From assembly GCA_002409285.1 (NCBI GenBank), contig DHUT01000047.1:1-9374 (forward strand): DNA of 9,374 nt, given 5' to 3'. Each line of letters begins with the position of its first letter. The stretch's first letter is position 1. Positions 1 to 6,477 of the stretch are shown in pieces. Below the pieces are notes generated by a model. That model was not told the origin of the DNA. It saw only the letters and a list, made by a program, of their open reading frames with translations, and made no database searches. Made by a program: the position numbers and the translations under genes. This DNA comes from Firmicutes bacterium UBA5227 (GTDB lineage: Bacteria > Bacillota > Clostridia > Tissierellales > Sedimentibacteraceae).

Positions 1-1359
1 CAGGAAATCAATATTACGTACAAGGCTTAATTTATAGTTTTTGAAAGAGTTGATGATGTCAATGATGTTTTCCATGATTTCCAGCACTTCATCTTTGCTG
101 AGGCTTACAATCTCAATAATTCCGTTAATTAATGCCGGGAATTTCCTGTACCTTATCAAGTCTGTAATGGCTTTCACTGAGCATACATCATAATACTCAC
201 AGTAGCACATTCCTTTTTTAAATTCATTTAGCCTAATTTCAAAGGTTTCCATAGAAAATGAGATGTCTTTTTGGGGAAGTTTTTTTCTTTCAAGTATGTT
301 TTTATATAAAGCCGGGGTCATCATAAGCGGATGTTGGGCGGTTCTGCATAAAAAGCTGTTTCCCATATATTCCTGAGACTTAAACAAACTGCTGTAATAT
401 TCAGTCTGCTTATCATCGGGATAATATTCTATCAACGGTCTTGAATTTGATTTAATATGTGTTTTTATATATTCATGGAATATATTTACCGCGTGACTAT
501 TTCTTAAGAGAAATCCGGATTTTTCATATGAATTTTCACTGCAGGGGAAGCAGGATAATGCTCCTAAGCCTGGAATAATGCACATCTCCCGTTCTGAGTC
601 AATAATGTCGTACCTAATGTAATAATAGATCTTCAGTTTTTTGGTCATAAAAACCGGACTAATAAATTTTATAAAACTTATTATTCTATCTATGTTACTG
701 TCCAGCTTTAACAAAAAACATATTTCTATGTTCTTTTCGGATGCAATAAGCAGTTGTGTCTTCATTTCTGCCATAAGCCGAGCCTCATCACTGCTTTGGA
801 CTTTTAAGTAACCATAGTATGTTATATATATGGTATTGTTTCCTGAGTTTTTTGAGCTTGTTGCAGATTTCAGCAACTGAATGCACGAGGAAAGTGCGCT
901 AATATTTCCAAAAAATATTTTATCGTCTGATGATAAAGACAGAACTTTTTCGAGGATTATATCAGTGCAATATAGAGAATTATGCGACAGTTCCTGGTTA
1001 GTACTCAAGTTGCTATTTTTTTTATTTTCCTTTTTTCTGCACTCTATAGAATAGCCTTGACATTCTGATAATAAAATTTTTATTTTATCCTTGATTGAAA
1101 CTGTCGAAGGATTATTATCACAGACCTTGTACAAGAGGGCATCAAGGCTTTTAATCTGGGTACTGTTATGAAAACTTCTGGAAAGATATTCGGCTATATT
1201 TTCAATGTATGCAGTGTTGTATGCCGGAATTCTTTTTTCGTGTATCCATCTGTTAATGAGTGAATTGTCAACATTTATAGCCTTTGATAGTCTGTTCATG
1301 CTAATATCCAGTATTGAGAGCAATGACCTCAGACATTCTCCAAATGTCATATTTGTCAT
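1..1359 (-). CDS. Large helix-turn-helix regulator of unknown function (3' end beyond window)
   Basis: I translated this frame by hand. It starts at ATG 1359 and has no stop in all 453 codons to the left edge, so the gene is real and truncated only by the window. An AGGAG lies 9 nt upstream (1369-1373); a second ATG at 1350 is too far from it. Residues 1-60 look like an XRE/lambda-repressor-type DNA-binding domain, with the helix-turn-helix at about L24-R43 (LSKAINVDNSLINRWIHEKR). The remaining ~390 residues match no family I recognise. They are soluble-looking, with no membrane segment, and contain 14 cysteines, some paired (C270-x2-C273 and C385-x-C387-x5-C393). It is divergent from chemoreceptor 1 and could regulate it or itself through the palindromes between them. 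DNA binding is well supported; ligand and target are unknown. Confidence 0.85.
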   Translation of the reverse strand, partial: MTNMTFGECLRSLLSILDISMNRLSKAINVDNSLINRWIHEKRIPAYNTAYIENIAEYLSRSFHNSTQIKSLDALLYKVCDNNPSTVSIKDKIKILLSECQGYSIECRKKENKKNSNLSTNQELSHNSLYCTDIILEKVLSLSSDDKIFFGNISALSSCIQLLKSATSSKNSGNNTIYITYYGYLKVQSSDEARLMAEMKTQLLIASEKNIEICFLLKLDSNIDRIISFIKFISPVFMTKKLKIYYYIRYDIIDSEREMCIIPGLGALSCFPCSENSYEKSGFLLRNSHAVNIFHEYIKTHIKSNSRPLIEYYPDDKQTEYYSSLFKSQEYMGNSFLCRTAQHPLMMTPALYKNILERKKLPQKDISFSMETFEIRLNEFKKGMCYCEYYDVCSVKAITDLIRYRKFPALINGIIEIVSLSKDEVLEIMENIIDIINSFKNYKLSLVRNIDFL

Positions 1360-1520
1360 AGGCTTCTTCTCCTTTAATATATTAAAATTTTGAAGCTTTA
1401 TAAATTAATAGGTATTTTCTGCATATATATTAGCACAAAAAAGGCTTTATAGCTATAAATGTGACTTGTGTTTCAACGGCTAAAGCTGACTACAAGTACA
1501 ATATATATACGTTATGATGA

Positions 1521-1551
1521 TTAGTAATCCCTTGAATTTTATTTAGTAATC
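1521..1551. repeat. Direct repeat TTAGTAATC, two copies 22 bp apart
   Basis: TTAGTAATC occurs at 1521-1529 and 1543-1551. The start-to-start spacing is 22 bp, about two helical turns, so both copies would face the same side of the DNA. That arrangement is common for response-regulator sites. It lies upstream of the sigma-A-like promoter. In AT-rich DNA a 9-bp match can be chance. Confidence 0.35.
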
Positions 1552-1579
1552 TGATGTAACTCATGAAAATCAGGTATTC

Positions 1580-1607
1580 TTGACTGTTTAACAACAAATG
1601 CTATTAG
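1580..1607 (+). promoter_or_regulatory. Possible sigma-A-type promoter
   Basis: TTGACT (1580-1585) matches the -35 consensus at 5 of 6 bases. TATTAG (1602-1607) matches the -10 at 4 of 6, and the spacer is 16 bp. The predicted start is near 1614, so the 22-bp palindrome would sit just downstream of it. It points toward chemoreceptor 1. Confidence 0.35.
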
Positions 1608-1626
1608 TGTATTTATTTTCAGAATT

Positions 1627-1648
1627 TGTCATTGCCATGGCAATGACA
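1627..1648. promoter_or_regulatory. Perfect 22-bp palindrome, candidate operator
   Basis: The 11-bp half-site TGTCATTGCCA is followed directly by its exact reverse complement, with no mismatch and no spacer. It lies between the sigma-A-like promoter and the sigma-D-like promoter of chemoreceptor 1. This is the form expected of a binding site for a homodimeric regulator, and the adjacent divergent HTH protein is one candidate. As RNA it could form a 9-bp stem with a 4-nt loop, but no U-tract follows, so a terminator is unlikely. I do not recognise the half-site. Confidence 0.6.
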
Positions 1649-1663
1649 TAACTATATCAATTG

Positions 1664-1690
1664 TAGAAATATATCGAAAAATGCCGAAGT
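1664..1690 (+). promoter_or_regulatory. Sigma-D (motility sigma factor)-like promoter for chemoreceptor 1
   Basis: TAGA (1664-1667) and GCCGAAGT (1683-1690) are separated by exactly 15 bp. The known Firmicutes SigD consensus is TAAA-N15-GCCGATAT, so the matches are 3 of 4 and 6 of 8 with ideal spacing. Chemoreceptor genes are classic members of the SigD regulon, which raises the prior. The predicted start near 1697 leaves a leader of about 80 nt. Confidence 0.5.
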
Positions 1691-1704
1691 AGTCGGTGTA
1701 ATAT

Positions 1705-1742
1705 ATTACCGGTTATATGTTTTAAAAGATATTCCGGGTAAT
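1705..1742 (+). other. Imperfect leader hairpin
   Basis: ATTACCGG (1705-1712) pairs with CCGGGTAAT (1734-1742) with one bulged base. The intervening AT-rich loop can pair further (ATAT with ATAT). It lies in the predicted leader of chemoreceptor 1. It has no U-tract and resembles no riboswitch I know, so its function is unclear. Confidence 0.3.
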
Positions 1743-1748
1743 AATTAA

Positions 1749-1764
1749 TTAAGTAAATACTTAA
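1749..1764. promoter_or_regulatory. 16-bp dyad TTAAGTA-AA-TACTTAA beside the ribosome site
   Basis: Two perfect 7-bp arms flank an AA spacer. The element ends one base before the AGGAGGG (1766-1772) that serves chemoreceptor 1. It could be an operator, or a small hairpin affecting ribosome access. The dyad is visible; its role is inference. Confidence 0.35.
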
Positions 1765-1775
1765 CAGGAGGGAGT

Positions 1776-3782
1776 ATGCTTAAATTTAGAAGTATAAAAA
1801 TGAAATTAACCCTGCTTTTCGGAGTACTGGTGGTGCTTGTGTGTGTAGGGCTGGGAGTATCGTCTTATAATGCAGCATCAGCATCTATGAAGGAAAGTAT
1901 AAATGAATCCATGTCTCAACTGGTTAAAGAGGCGTCAAAGGTGGTTAATGCAAGAATAAATATCCAGATGGCTGCGCTTGAGACACTTGCGGACAGTGAT
2001 TATATCAGTACAGATATGTTAACTTTAGACGAAAAACTTCAATTGCTTAAAGGCGAAGCTGATATGAGGGGACACGTTAGTATGTCAATAGTGGATTTGG
2101 ATGGTAATTCAACAAGCACAAAGGGAGAAAGTTTTAAAATTGTAGACAGAAGTTATTTTACTAAGGCGGCTTCTGGAGAAAGAGCTGTATCAGATCCTAT
2201 AATAAGTGCGGCTGACGGAAGTATAGTGGTATGTTATGCGGTTCCTATAAAAAGGGATAATAAAGTTACCGGGGTTCTTATTTCTGCCCGGGATGGAAAT
2301 GAATTGAGCAGTATTACAAACGACATAGGTTATGGGAAAAGTGGAAAAGCGTTTATGCTTAACAGTACCGGGGTTAAAATTGCTCACAATGACAAGCAAC
2401 TTGTAATGAGTGAGGACAATGACTTTAATAATGTAAATTCCGACAGTGAGCTTTTGCCGCTGGTGGAAATTGAAAAGCATATGATTGAAGGAGAGTCCGG
2501 TGTGGAAGAATATAAATATATGCAGGAGGATAATTACATAGCATATTGTCCTATTGAAGGTACTGACTGGTCAATTGGACTGACTGTTCCCAGTGAAGAA
2601 GCAATGATGGGTGTTAGACAGCTTTATAAACAAATGGTAATGGTCTCCGCTGCTTTTGTATTATGTGCTGTGGTATTAACTGTTGTGATTTCTCTAAGCA
2701 TTTCACGTCCAATCGGAGAAGCTGCAAATTATTTAAAAATGGTATCGGAAGGTGACCTGACAATGGAGGTGTCACCAAAGCTTTTAAAAAAGAAGGATGA
2801 AACAGGGGTTCTTGCTAATGCTATTGAAACCATGCGAAAATCTGTATCCGGAATTATAAAGGAAGTTTCCGAGGAATCAATTAGTGTTAATAAAGTGCTT
2901 GATGTAATTAATTCTGATATGGAAGAGCTTAATAAAAGTATAGAGGAAATCTCTGCAACTACTGAAGAAATGTCTGCTGCATCTGAGCAGACTGCTTCTT
3001 CAGTTGAAGAAATGAATGCAACTTCTGAACAGATAGAGAGTGCCATAAGCTCTGTGGCCGCTAAGTCTCAAGAAGGTGCCAATGTGGTTTCTGAGGTTTA
3101 TAATACGGCTCAGAAAATGAAAGTTGGGGCTGAAGAGGCTAAGAGCAATGCAATGGAAATATATTTAAGCACAAAGGAACATATGGAAATAGCAATACAA
3201 CAGGCGCAGGCAGTAAATCAGATAAGCGAATTGTCGGATGGAATTTTAGATATTGCATCTCAAACTAATTTGCTTGCATTAAATGCGGCAATAGAAGCTG
3301 CAAGAGCAGGGAAGGCTGGGCAGGGCTTTGCGGTTGTGGCTGACGAAATTCGCAGCCTGGCTGTGAACTCGAAAGCTATGGTTGCAAGGATACAAAAAGT
3401 TACGAAAGAGATACTGATGGCTGTGGACGATTTGTCGGAAACTTCAGGTCAGGTAATGGGTTTTATTGACGGAAAGGTTCTGAATGATTATGACAAGCTT
3501 GTGAATTCAGGGCAGAAATACAGCGAAGATTCGGAGGAAATAAACGGTATGATAACTGAATTTAGTTCTGCATCGGAAGAAATACTGGTTTCGGTACAGC
3601 ATATGGTGTCTGCCATAAATGAGATTTCTTCCGCTACCACTGAAGGTGCACAGGGTTCATCTAATATTGCAGAACGATCTGTGGGTATAGTAATGATGTC
3701 AAACAATGTAATTCAGTCAGCGATAGAAGCAAGAAAAAAATCAGATTTATTAATTAACGCAGTATCAAAATTTAAAATTTAA
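1776..3782 (+). CDS. Methyl-accepting chemotaxis protein 1 (dCache-type sensor)
   Basis: This is a transmembrane chemoreceptor that senses an outside ligand and controls CheA kinase. The 668-residue protein has a short N-terminal tail and a first membrane helix at about 11-30. A long extracytoplasmic region of about 33-280 looks like a double Cache domain, including DRSYF, a common Cache segment. The second membrane helix is at about 287-309, followed by HAMP to about 362 and then the coiled-coil signalling domain. The conserved hairpin tip spans A509-R526 (ARAGKAGQGFAVVADEIR). The C-terminal arm is long: 145 residues from E524 to the end. There is no CheR-docking pentapeptide; it ends FKI. 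The start follows AGGAGGG with a short 4-nt gap. It is probably driven by the sigma-D-like promoter upstream. The ligand cannot be named; the segment lacks the R-x-W-Y form of the amino-acid-binding dCache motif. Confidence 0.95.
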   Translation: MLKFRSIKMKLTLLFGVLVVLVCVGLGVSSYNAASASMKESINESMSQLVKEASKVVNARINIQMAALETLADSDYISTDMLTLDEKLQLLKGEADMRGHVSMSIVDLDGNSTSTKGESFKIVDRSYFTKAASGERAVSDPIISAADGSIVVCYAVPIKRDNKVTGVLISARDGNELSSITNDIGYGKSGKAFMLNSTGVKIAHNDKQLVMSEDNDFNNVNSDSELLPLVEIEKHMIEGESGVEEYKYMQEDNYIAYCPIEGTDWSIGLTVPSEEAMMGVRQLYKQMVMVSAAFVLCAVVLTVVISLSISRPIGEAANYLKMVSEGDLTMEVSPKLLKKKDETGVLANAIETMRKSVSGIIKEVSEESISVNKVLDVINSDMEELNKSIEEISATTEEMSAASEQTASSVEEMNATSEQIESAISSVAAKSQEGANVVSEVYNTAQKMKVGAEEAKSNAMEIYLSTKEHMEIAIQQAQAVNQISELSDGILDIASQTNLLALNAAIEAARAGKAGQGFAVVADEIRSLAVNSKAMVARIQKVTKEILMAVDDLSETSGQVMGFIDGKVLNDYDKLVNSGQKYSEDSEEINGMITEFSSASEEILVSVQHMVSAINEISSATTEGAQGSSNIAERSVGIVMMSNNVIQSAIEARKKSDLLINAVSKFKI

Positions 3783-3788
3783 AAATGC

Positions 3789-3817
3789 CAAAATATTAAT
3801 AAAATATTAATATTTTG
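3789..3817 (+). terminator. AT-rich hairpin after chemoreceptor 1, possible weak terminator
   Basis: A perfect 13-bp stem (3789-3801 with 3805-3817) encloses a 3-nt AAA loop, 6 bp after the chemoreceptor 1 stop. The right arm ends TATTTTG and TTCGGTTTT follows. The stem is almost all A-T, so it is weak as a terminator. It may instead reduce read-through or protect the 3' end of the mRNA. Confidence 0.4.
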
Positions 3818-3842
3818 TTCGGTTTTAAAATACTGTAAGTTA

Positions 3843-3851
3843 TGGTACAAT
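3843..3851 (+). promoter_or_regulatory. Extended -10 promoter for the flavin lipoprotein
   Basis: TGGTACAAT matches the extended -10 consensus TGnTATAAT with one mismatch. No good -35 is visible 17 bp upstream (TTTTAA), which is usual for extended -10 promoters. The predicted start near 3858 gives a 25-nt leader containing the TGGAGGAAG ribosome site. Confidence 0.45.
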
Positions 3852-3882
3852 TTTATAGCAAAAAAATTTCTTGGAGGAAGTA

Positions 3883-4233
3883 ATGAAAAAATTATCATTA
3901 GTTTTAGCTCTATTATTGGTTTTATTTAGCTTTGCAGGATGCTCAAATGGAGAAGAACCGGCTGCTGCAGGCGAAGAGACTAAGACATTAACTGGCACTG
4001 CTAAAGGCTTTGGCGGAGACGTTACTGTTACTGTAACAGTAAACGGAAATGATATAACAGATGTAAAAGCAGTTGGTGACAGCGAAACACAGGGTGTTGG
4101 TTCAAATGCGATTGACCAGTTACCACAGTTAATTATTGATGCTGATTCTACAGATGTTGACGGCGTTACAGGAGCTACTATGACAAGTAATGCTATAAAA
4201 GAAGCTGTTAATAATGCTTTAGCAGGAAAATAG
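3883..4233 (+). CDS. FMN-binding domain lipoprotein with covalent-flavinylation motif
   Basis: This 116-residue lipoprotein is likely anchored on the outer face of the membrane. Residues 1-20 are a lipoprotein signal peptide (MKK, hydrophobic stretch, lipobox F17-A18-G19-C20). A short E/A-rich linker leads into an FMN_bind domain (PF04205 type) at about 36-114. Residues D93-G-V-T-G-A-T99 fit the ApbE flavin-transferase motif Dgx(S/T)gA(T/S) exactly, so FMN should be attached to T99. The family carries electrons across or outside the membrane, as in NqrC/RnfG and extracellular electron-transfer proteins. I start it at ATG 3883, 5 nt after GGAGG. An in-frame TTG at 3871 lies within the ribosome site and cannot be the start. 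No ApbE, Rnf, Nqr or reductase gene is nearby, so its partner is unknown. Confidence 0.9.
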   Translation: MKKLSLVLALLLVLFSFAGCSNGEEPAAAGEETKTLTGTAKGFGGDVTVTVTVNGNDITDVKAVGDSETQGVGSNAIDQLPQLIIDADSTDVDGVTGATMTSNAIKEAVNNALAGK

Positions 4234-4290
4234 TACATATTCATAAAAATAAATCTCGCTTAGGCGGGATTTATTTTTTATGAATATGTA
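4234..4290. terminator. Long bidirectional terminator between convergent genes
   Basis: A 26-nt left arm (4234-4259) pairs with a 27-nt right arm (4264-4290) around a TTAG loop, with one bulged base and one G-U pair. The GC-rich core (CTCGC/GCGGG) is flanked by A-tracts on the left and T-tracts on the right, so it works in both directions. It begins right after the TAG of the flavin lipoprotein and lies 46 bp beyond the stop of chemoreceptor 2. Confidence 0.85.
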
Positions 4291-4323
4291 ATTTGTATAT
4301 ATTTTAAGATCGAAAATTGTTCT

Positions 4324-4343
4324 GTTTTACATGGTTTTACATG
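4324..4343. repeat. 10-bp tandem duplication across the chemoreceptor 2 stop codon
   Basis: GTTTTACATG occurs twice in immediate tandem (4324-4333 and 4334-4343). The duplication spans the last codon and TAA stop of chemoreceptor 2 (read as ATG TAA AAC C on the minus strand). The protein end is unchanged, because the first copy already supplies the stop. Confidence 0.6.
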
Positions 4344-6370
4344 GTTCCATATGCATTATAAAGCTTATATACTCCCACCATTTCCTTTAATGAATTTGCC
4401 TGCCCTGAAAGTTCTTCACTTGAGGCGGCAATTTCCTGTGCTGTTGCTGAATTTGATTGTACAACTCCGGAAATTTGTTCAACTCCTATATTTACCTGAT
4501 ATATTCGATCGCTCTGTTTAAGTGATGCCTCTGCTATTTCACTAACCAGTGAATTAGTTTTATTGGTTATAGTTACCGCACTTTTTAAGGATGTCTCTGT
4601 TTCCACAGCAATTTGATAGCCATTCTTAACAGCGTTTACCGCACTTTCTATTAATGAAGTTGTTCCCTTTGCTGCTTCGGCACTTTTTGCTGCCAGGTTT
4701 CTAACCTCATCGGCCACAACGGAAAATCCCTTTCCTGCTGCCCCGGCTCTTGCTGCTTCAACTGCTGCATTTAATGCCAGTATATTAGTTTGGAATGCAA
4801 TGTCATCTATGGATTTGATTATTTTTTCTATTTCTTTTGATGTGGTGTAAATTTCTTTCATAGATTTCATCATATCGCCCATGAATTGGTTGCTTTCTGA
4901 AACTTTATTTCCTGTTTCGTCAGATAATTTGCTTGCTTCAGCGGCTTGCGACGCTTCTGATTTTACTTGATCGGAAATGTCTGAAATGGTTGCTGCCATT
5001 TCTTCTGTTGCGCTTGCTTGCTGAGTTGCACCTTGTGCAAGAATTTGTGCTGCTGATGAAACATGTTCTGCGCCGGCATCTATACCTTCCGAAGCCTGAT
5101 TAATTTCAATTAATATATTGCGTAGTTCCGAAAACAAGGTGTCTACAATTTCTGCTATTGTTGCATATATTCCGGTTTGATTTGATGAGTCTGAAGAATA
5201 TGTCAAATCATGATTAATTATTGCACTGTTGTATCCCCCGATATTCTCTGCAAGCTGATTGAAGGCTTGTACTGCTCCTTCCATTGAGCGTGCCAAATGT
5301 CCTATTTCGTCATTTTCTTTTATCTGACTGAGATTTATAATAATATCTTCGCTTATTTCACCGGTTTCAATTGCTTCTGCAGCTGCAACCACACAGTCTA
5401 ACGGATTTTTAACTCTTCTTTTAAAGTATTTATTCAAAATAATAATGCTGCCGACTATAGAAATAATGCAAATTATAATTATAAATATGATTTCGCTGAA
5501 TATTCTTTTTTCAACTACAGAGTAATCATTACCTGCGAAAAGAGCTCCAACAACTTTTCCGTCAAAAGACATTATAGGCTTGTAGGTACTTAAATATGTC
5601 TTGCCTAAGATATTAGATTTTCCTGTGAATTCCTGCTTGTTTGTTATTACCTTGCCTGCCATATCAGAATCAAGTTTTGTCCCGTTTAACCTGTTACCAT
5701 TTTGGATTAAGGTTGAATTGACCCTAACATCATTTTCAAAGATTGTTATATCACTTTTAATTACTGATTTTATGTTATCAACAAATTTTGTGTTTTCAAG
5801 ATTGTAATCAACCAATACAAATCCGGTTACTCTGTCGCTGTCATAAATCGGCGAAACAGCAAGGATGGCAAAATAATCAGATGCAGCTCTTCCTATATCC
5901 GAACCGTATTTGCCGCTTAAAGCTGCACTTATCAGTGGGTTGCCTGACAGATCCTTACCCTGCTCTGCCGATTCGCTTGTGCTTGCTATAATTTTACCAT
6001 CGGCATCTGTAACAGTAAAATTTCTTGCATCCTCTGCACCGCCTTTTAAGCCGTTTAAATAGGATTGTGTGCTTCCCTTATTTTTATTTCTTAATGAGTC
6101 GACAACAACTTGATTTGATGACATTTCATCTGCATATTGCTCAACGGTGTTTTTTATGGATTGAATTTCCTTTTCAACATATTTAATCGAAGTGGAAGAC
6201 TTGTCCACTGAAGTTTCTTCTATCATCCCATTTAAATTGAAAATCGTTAATGATAATGTAATTGCTGTAACTATAATCAGATTTATTATGCTTATCACCA
6301 ATATTTCTCTGGTGATGCCGGATCCTGTACTTGCTGCGTCTTTTTTACTAAAGTGTCTTTTTAAATTCAA
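4337..6370 (-). CDS. Methyl-accepting chemotaxis protein 2 (single-Cache-type sensor)
   Basis: This is a second transmembrane chemoreceptor, 677 residues from a TTG start at 6370. An ATG at 6409 would add 13 residues, but it has no ribosome site and would place AAGGAGGA inside the coding region. Membrane helix 1 is at about 23-44. The extracytoplasmic region runs to about 291 and looks like the Cache_3/Cache_2 (sCache) group, with the typical segments YLSTYKPI and GKVVGALFAG. Membrane helix 2 is at about 294-316, then HAMP to about 370. A linker precedes the signalling coiled coil, whose tip includes E555 (GKGFSVVADEVRNLA). The C-terminal arm is about 29 residues shorter than in chemoreceptor 1, then a short tail ends YNAYGTM. 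Ligand unknown. The gene may be read partly from the TudS-like gene upstream, 107 bp away, but it has its own candidate promoter. Confidence 0.95.
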   Translation of the reverse strand: MNLKRHFSKKDAASTGSGITREILVISIINLIIVTAITLSLTIFNLNGMIEETSVDKSSTSIKYVEKEIQSIKNTVEQYADEMSSNQVVVDSLRNKNKGSTQSYLNGLKGGAEDARNFTVTDADGKIIASTSESAEQGKDLSGNPLISAALSGKYGSDIGRAASDYFAILAVSPIYDSDRVTGFVLVDYNLENTKFVDNIKSVIKSDITIFENDVRVNSTLIQNGNRLNGTKLDSDMAGKVITNKQEFTGKSNILGKTYLSTYKPIMSFDGKVVGALFAGNDYSVVEKRIFSEIIFIIIICIISIVGSIIILNKYFKRRVKNPLDCVVAAAEAIETGEISEDIIINLSQIKENDEIGHLARSMEGAVQAFNQLAENIGGYNSAIINHDLTYSSDSSNQTGIYATIAEIVDTLFSELRNILIEINQASEGIDAGAEHVSSAAQILAQGATQQASATEEMAATISDISDQVKSEASQAAEASKLSDETGNKVSESNQFMGDMMKSMKEIYTTSKEIEKIIKSIDDIAFQTNILALNAAVEAARAGAAGKGFSVVADEVRNLAAKSAEAAKGTTSLIESAVNAVKNGYQIAVETETSLKSAVTITNKTNSLVSEIAEASLKQSDRIYQVNIGVEQISGVVQSNSATAQEIAASSEELSGQANSLKEMVGVYKLYNAYGTM

Positions 6371-6376
6371 CTTATA

Positions 6377-6384
6377 TCCTCCTT
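6377..6384 (-). promoter_or_regulatory. Ribosome site that fixes the TTG start of chemoreceptor 2
   Basis: On the minus strand AAGGAGGA (6384 to 6377) ends 6 nt before the TTG at 6370, with 7 nt between GGAGG and the start. This near-perfect Shine-Dalgarno sequence is the reason for choosing TTG 6370 over ATG 6409. Confidence 0.85.
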
Positions 6385-6414
6385 GTGTGACCAAAATGCT
6401 GTAGGTCATGGTTT

Positions 6415-6424
6415 ATTTATACCA
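6415..6424 (-). promoter_or_regulatory. Extended -10 promoter for chemoreceptor 2
   Basis: TGGTATAAAT on the minus strand matches TGnTATAAT closely. No clear -35 is seen. The predicted start near 6409 leaves a leader of about 39 nt with a weak TGACC/GGTCA inverted repeat (6388-6408). The same start site would put ATG 6409 at the very 5' end of the mRNA, further support for TTG 6370. No sigma-D-like site was found here. Confidence 0.4.
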
Positions 6425-6477
6425 TCAATAACATATTTAAAACACATTGCCGCAGAAATATTTTATATATTATTTAT

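Larger units (their letters stand above)
1360..1775. other. Divergent intergenic regulatory region
   Basis: This 416-bp gap lies between the start codons of the HTH regulator (minus) and chemoreceptor 1 (plus). I see no convincing ORF, tRNA or known riboswitch; in particular I found no recognisable c-di-GMP-I (GEMM) core. It does hold several ordered elements, listed separately: a spaced direct repeat, a sigma-A-like promoter, a perfect 22-bp palindrome, a sigma-D-like promoter, a leader hairpin and a short dyad next to the ribosome site. I could not pick a promoter for the HTH gene with confidence. Confidence 0.6.

Noticed and set aside
1205..1393. 62-codon plus-strand frame
   Set aside because: It lies opposite the N-terminal HTH codons of the minus-strand regulator, which has a good ribosome site and a 453-codon open frame.
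1464..1497. Inverted repeat ACTTGT/ACAAGT with a 22-nt loop
   Set aside because: Only 6 bp of pairing around a long loop; expected by chance in this composition.
1360..1775. Possible c-di-GMP riboswitch before chemoreceptor 1
   Set aside because: The genes nearby make it attractive, but I found no GEMM-I or GEMM-II conserved core in this stretch.
3840..4244. 134-codon open frame on the minus strand opposite the flavin lipoprotein
   Set aside because: It is an antisense shadow. The plus-strand frame has a ribosome site, signal peptide and domain motifs; this one has none and covers a terminator arm and promoter.
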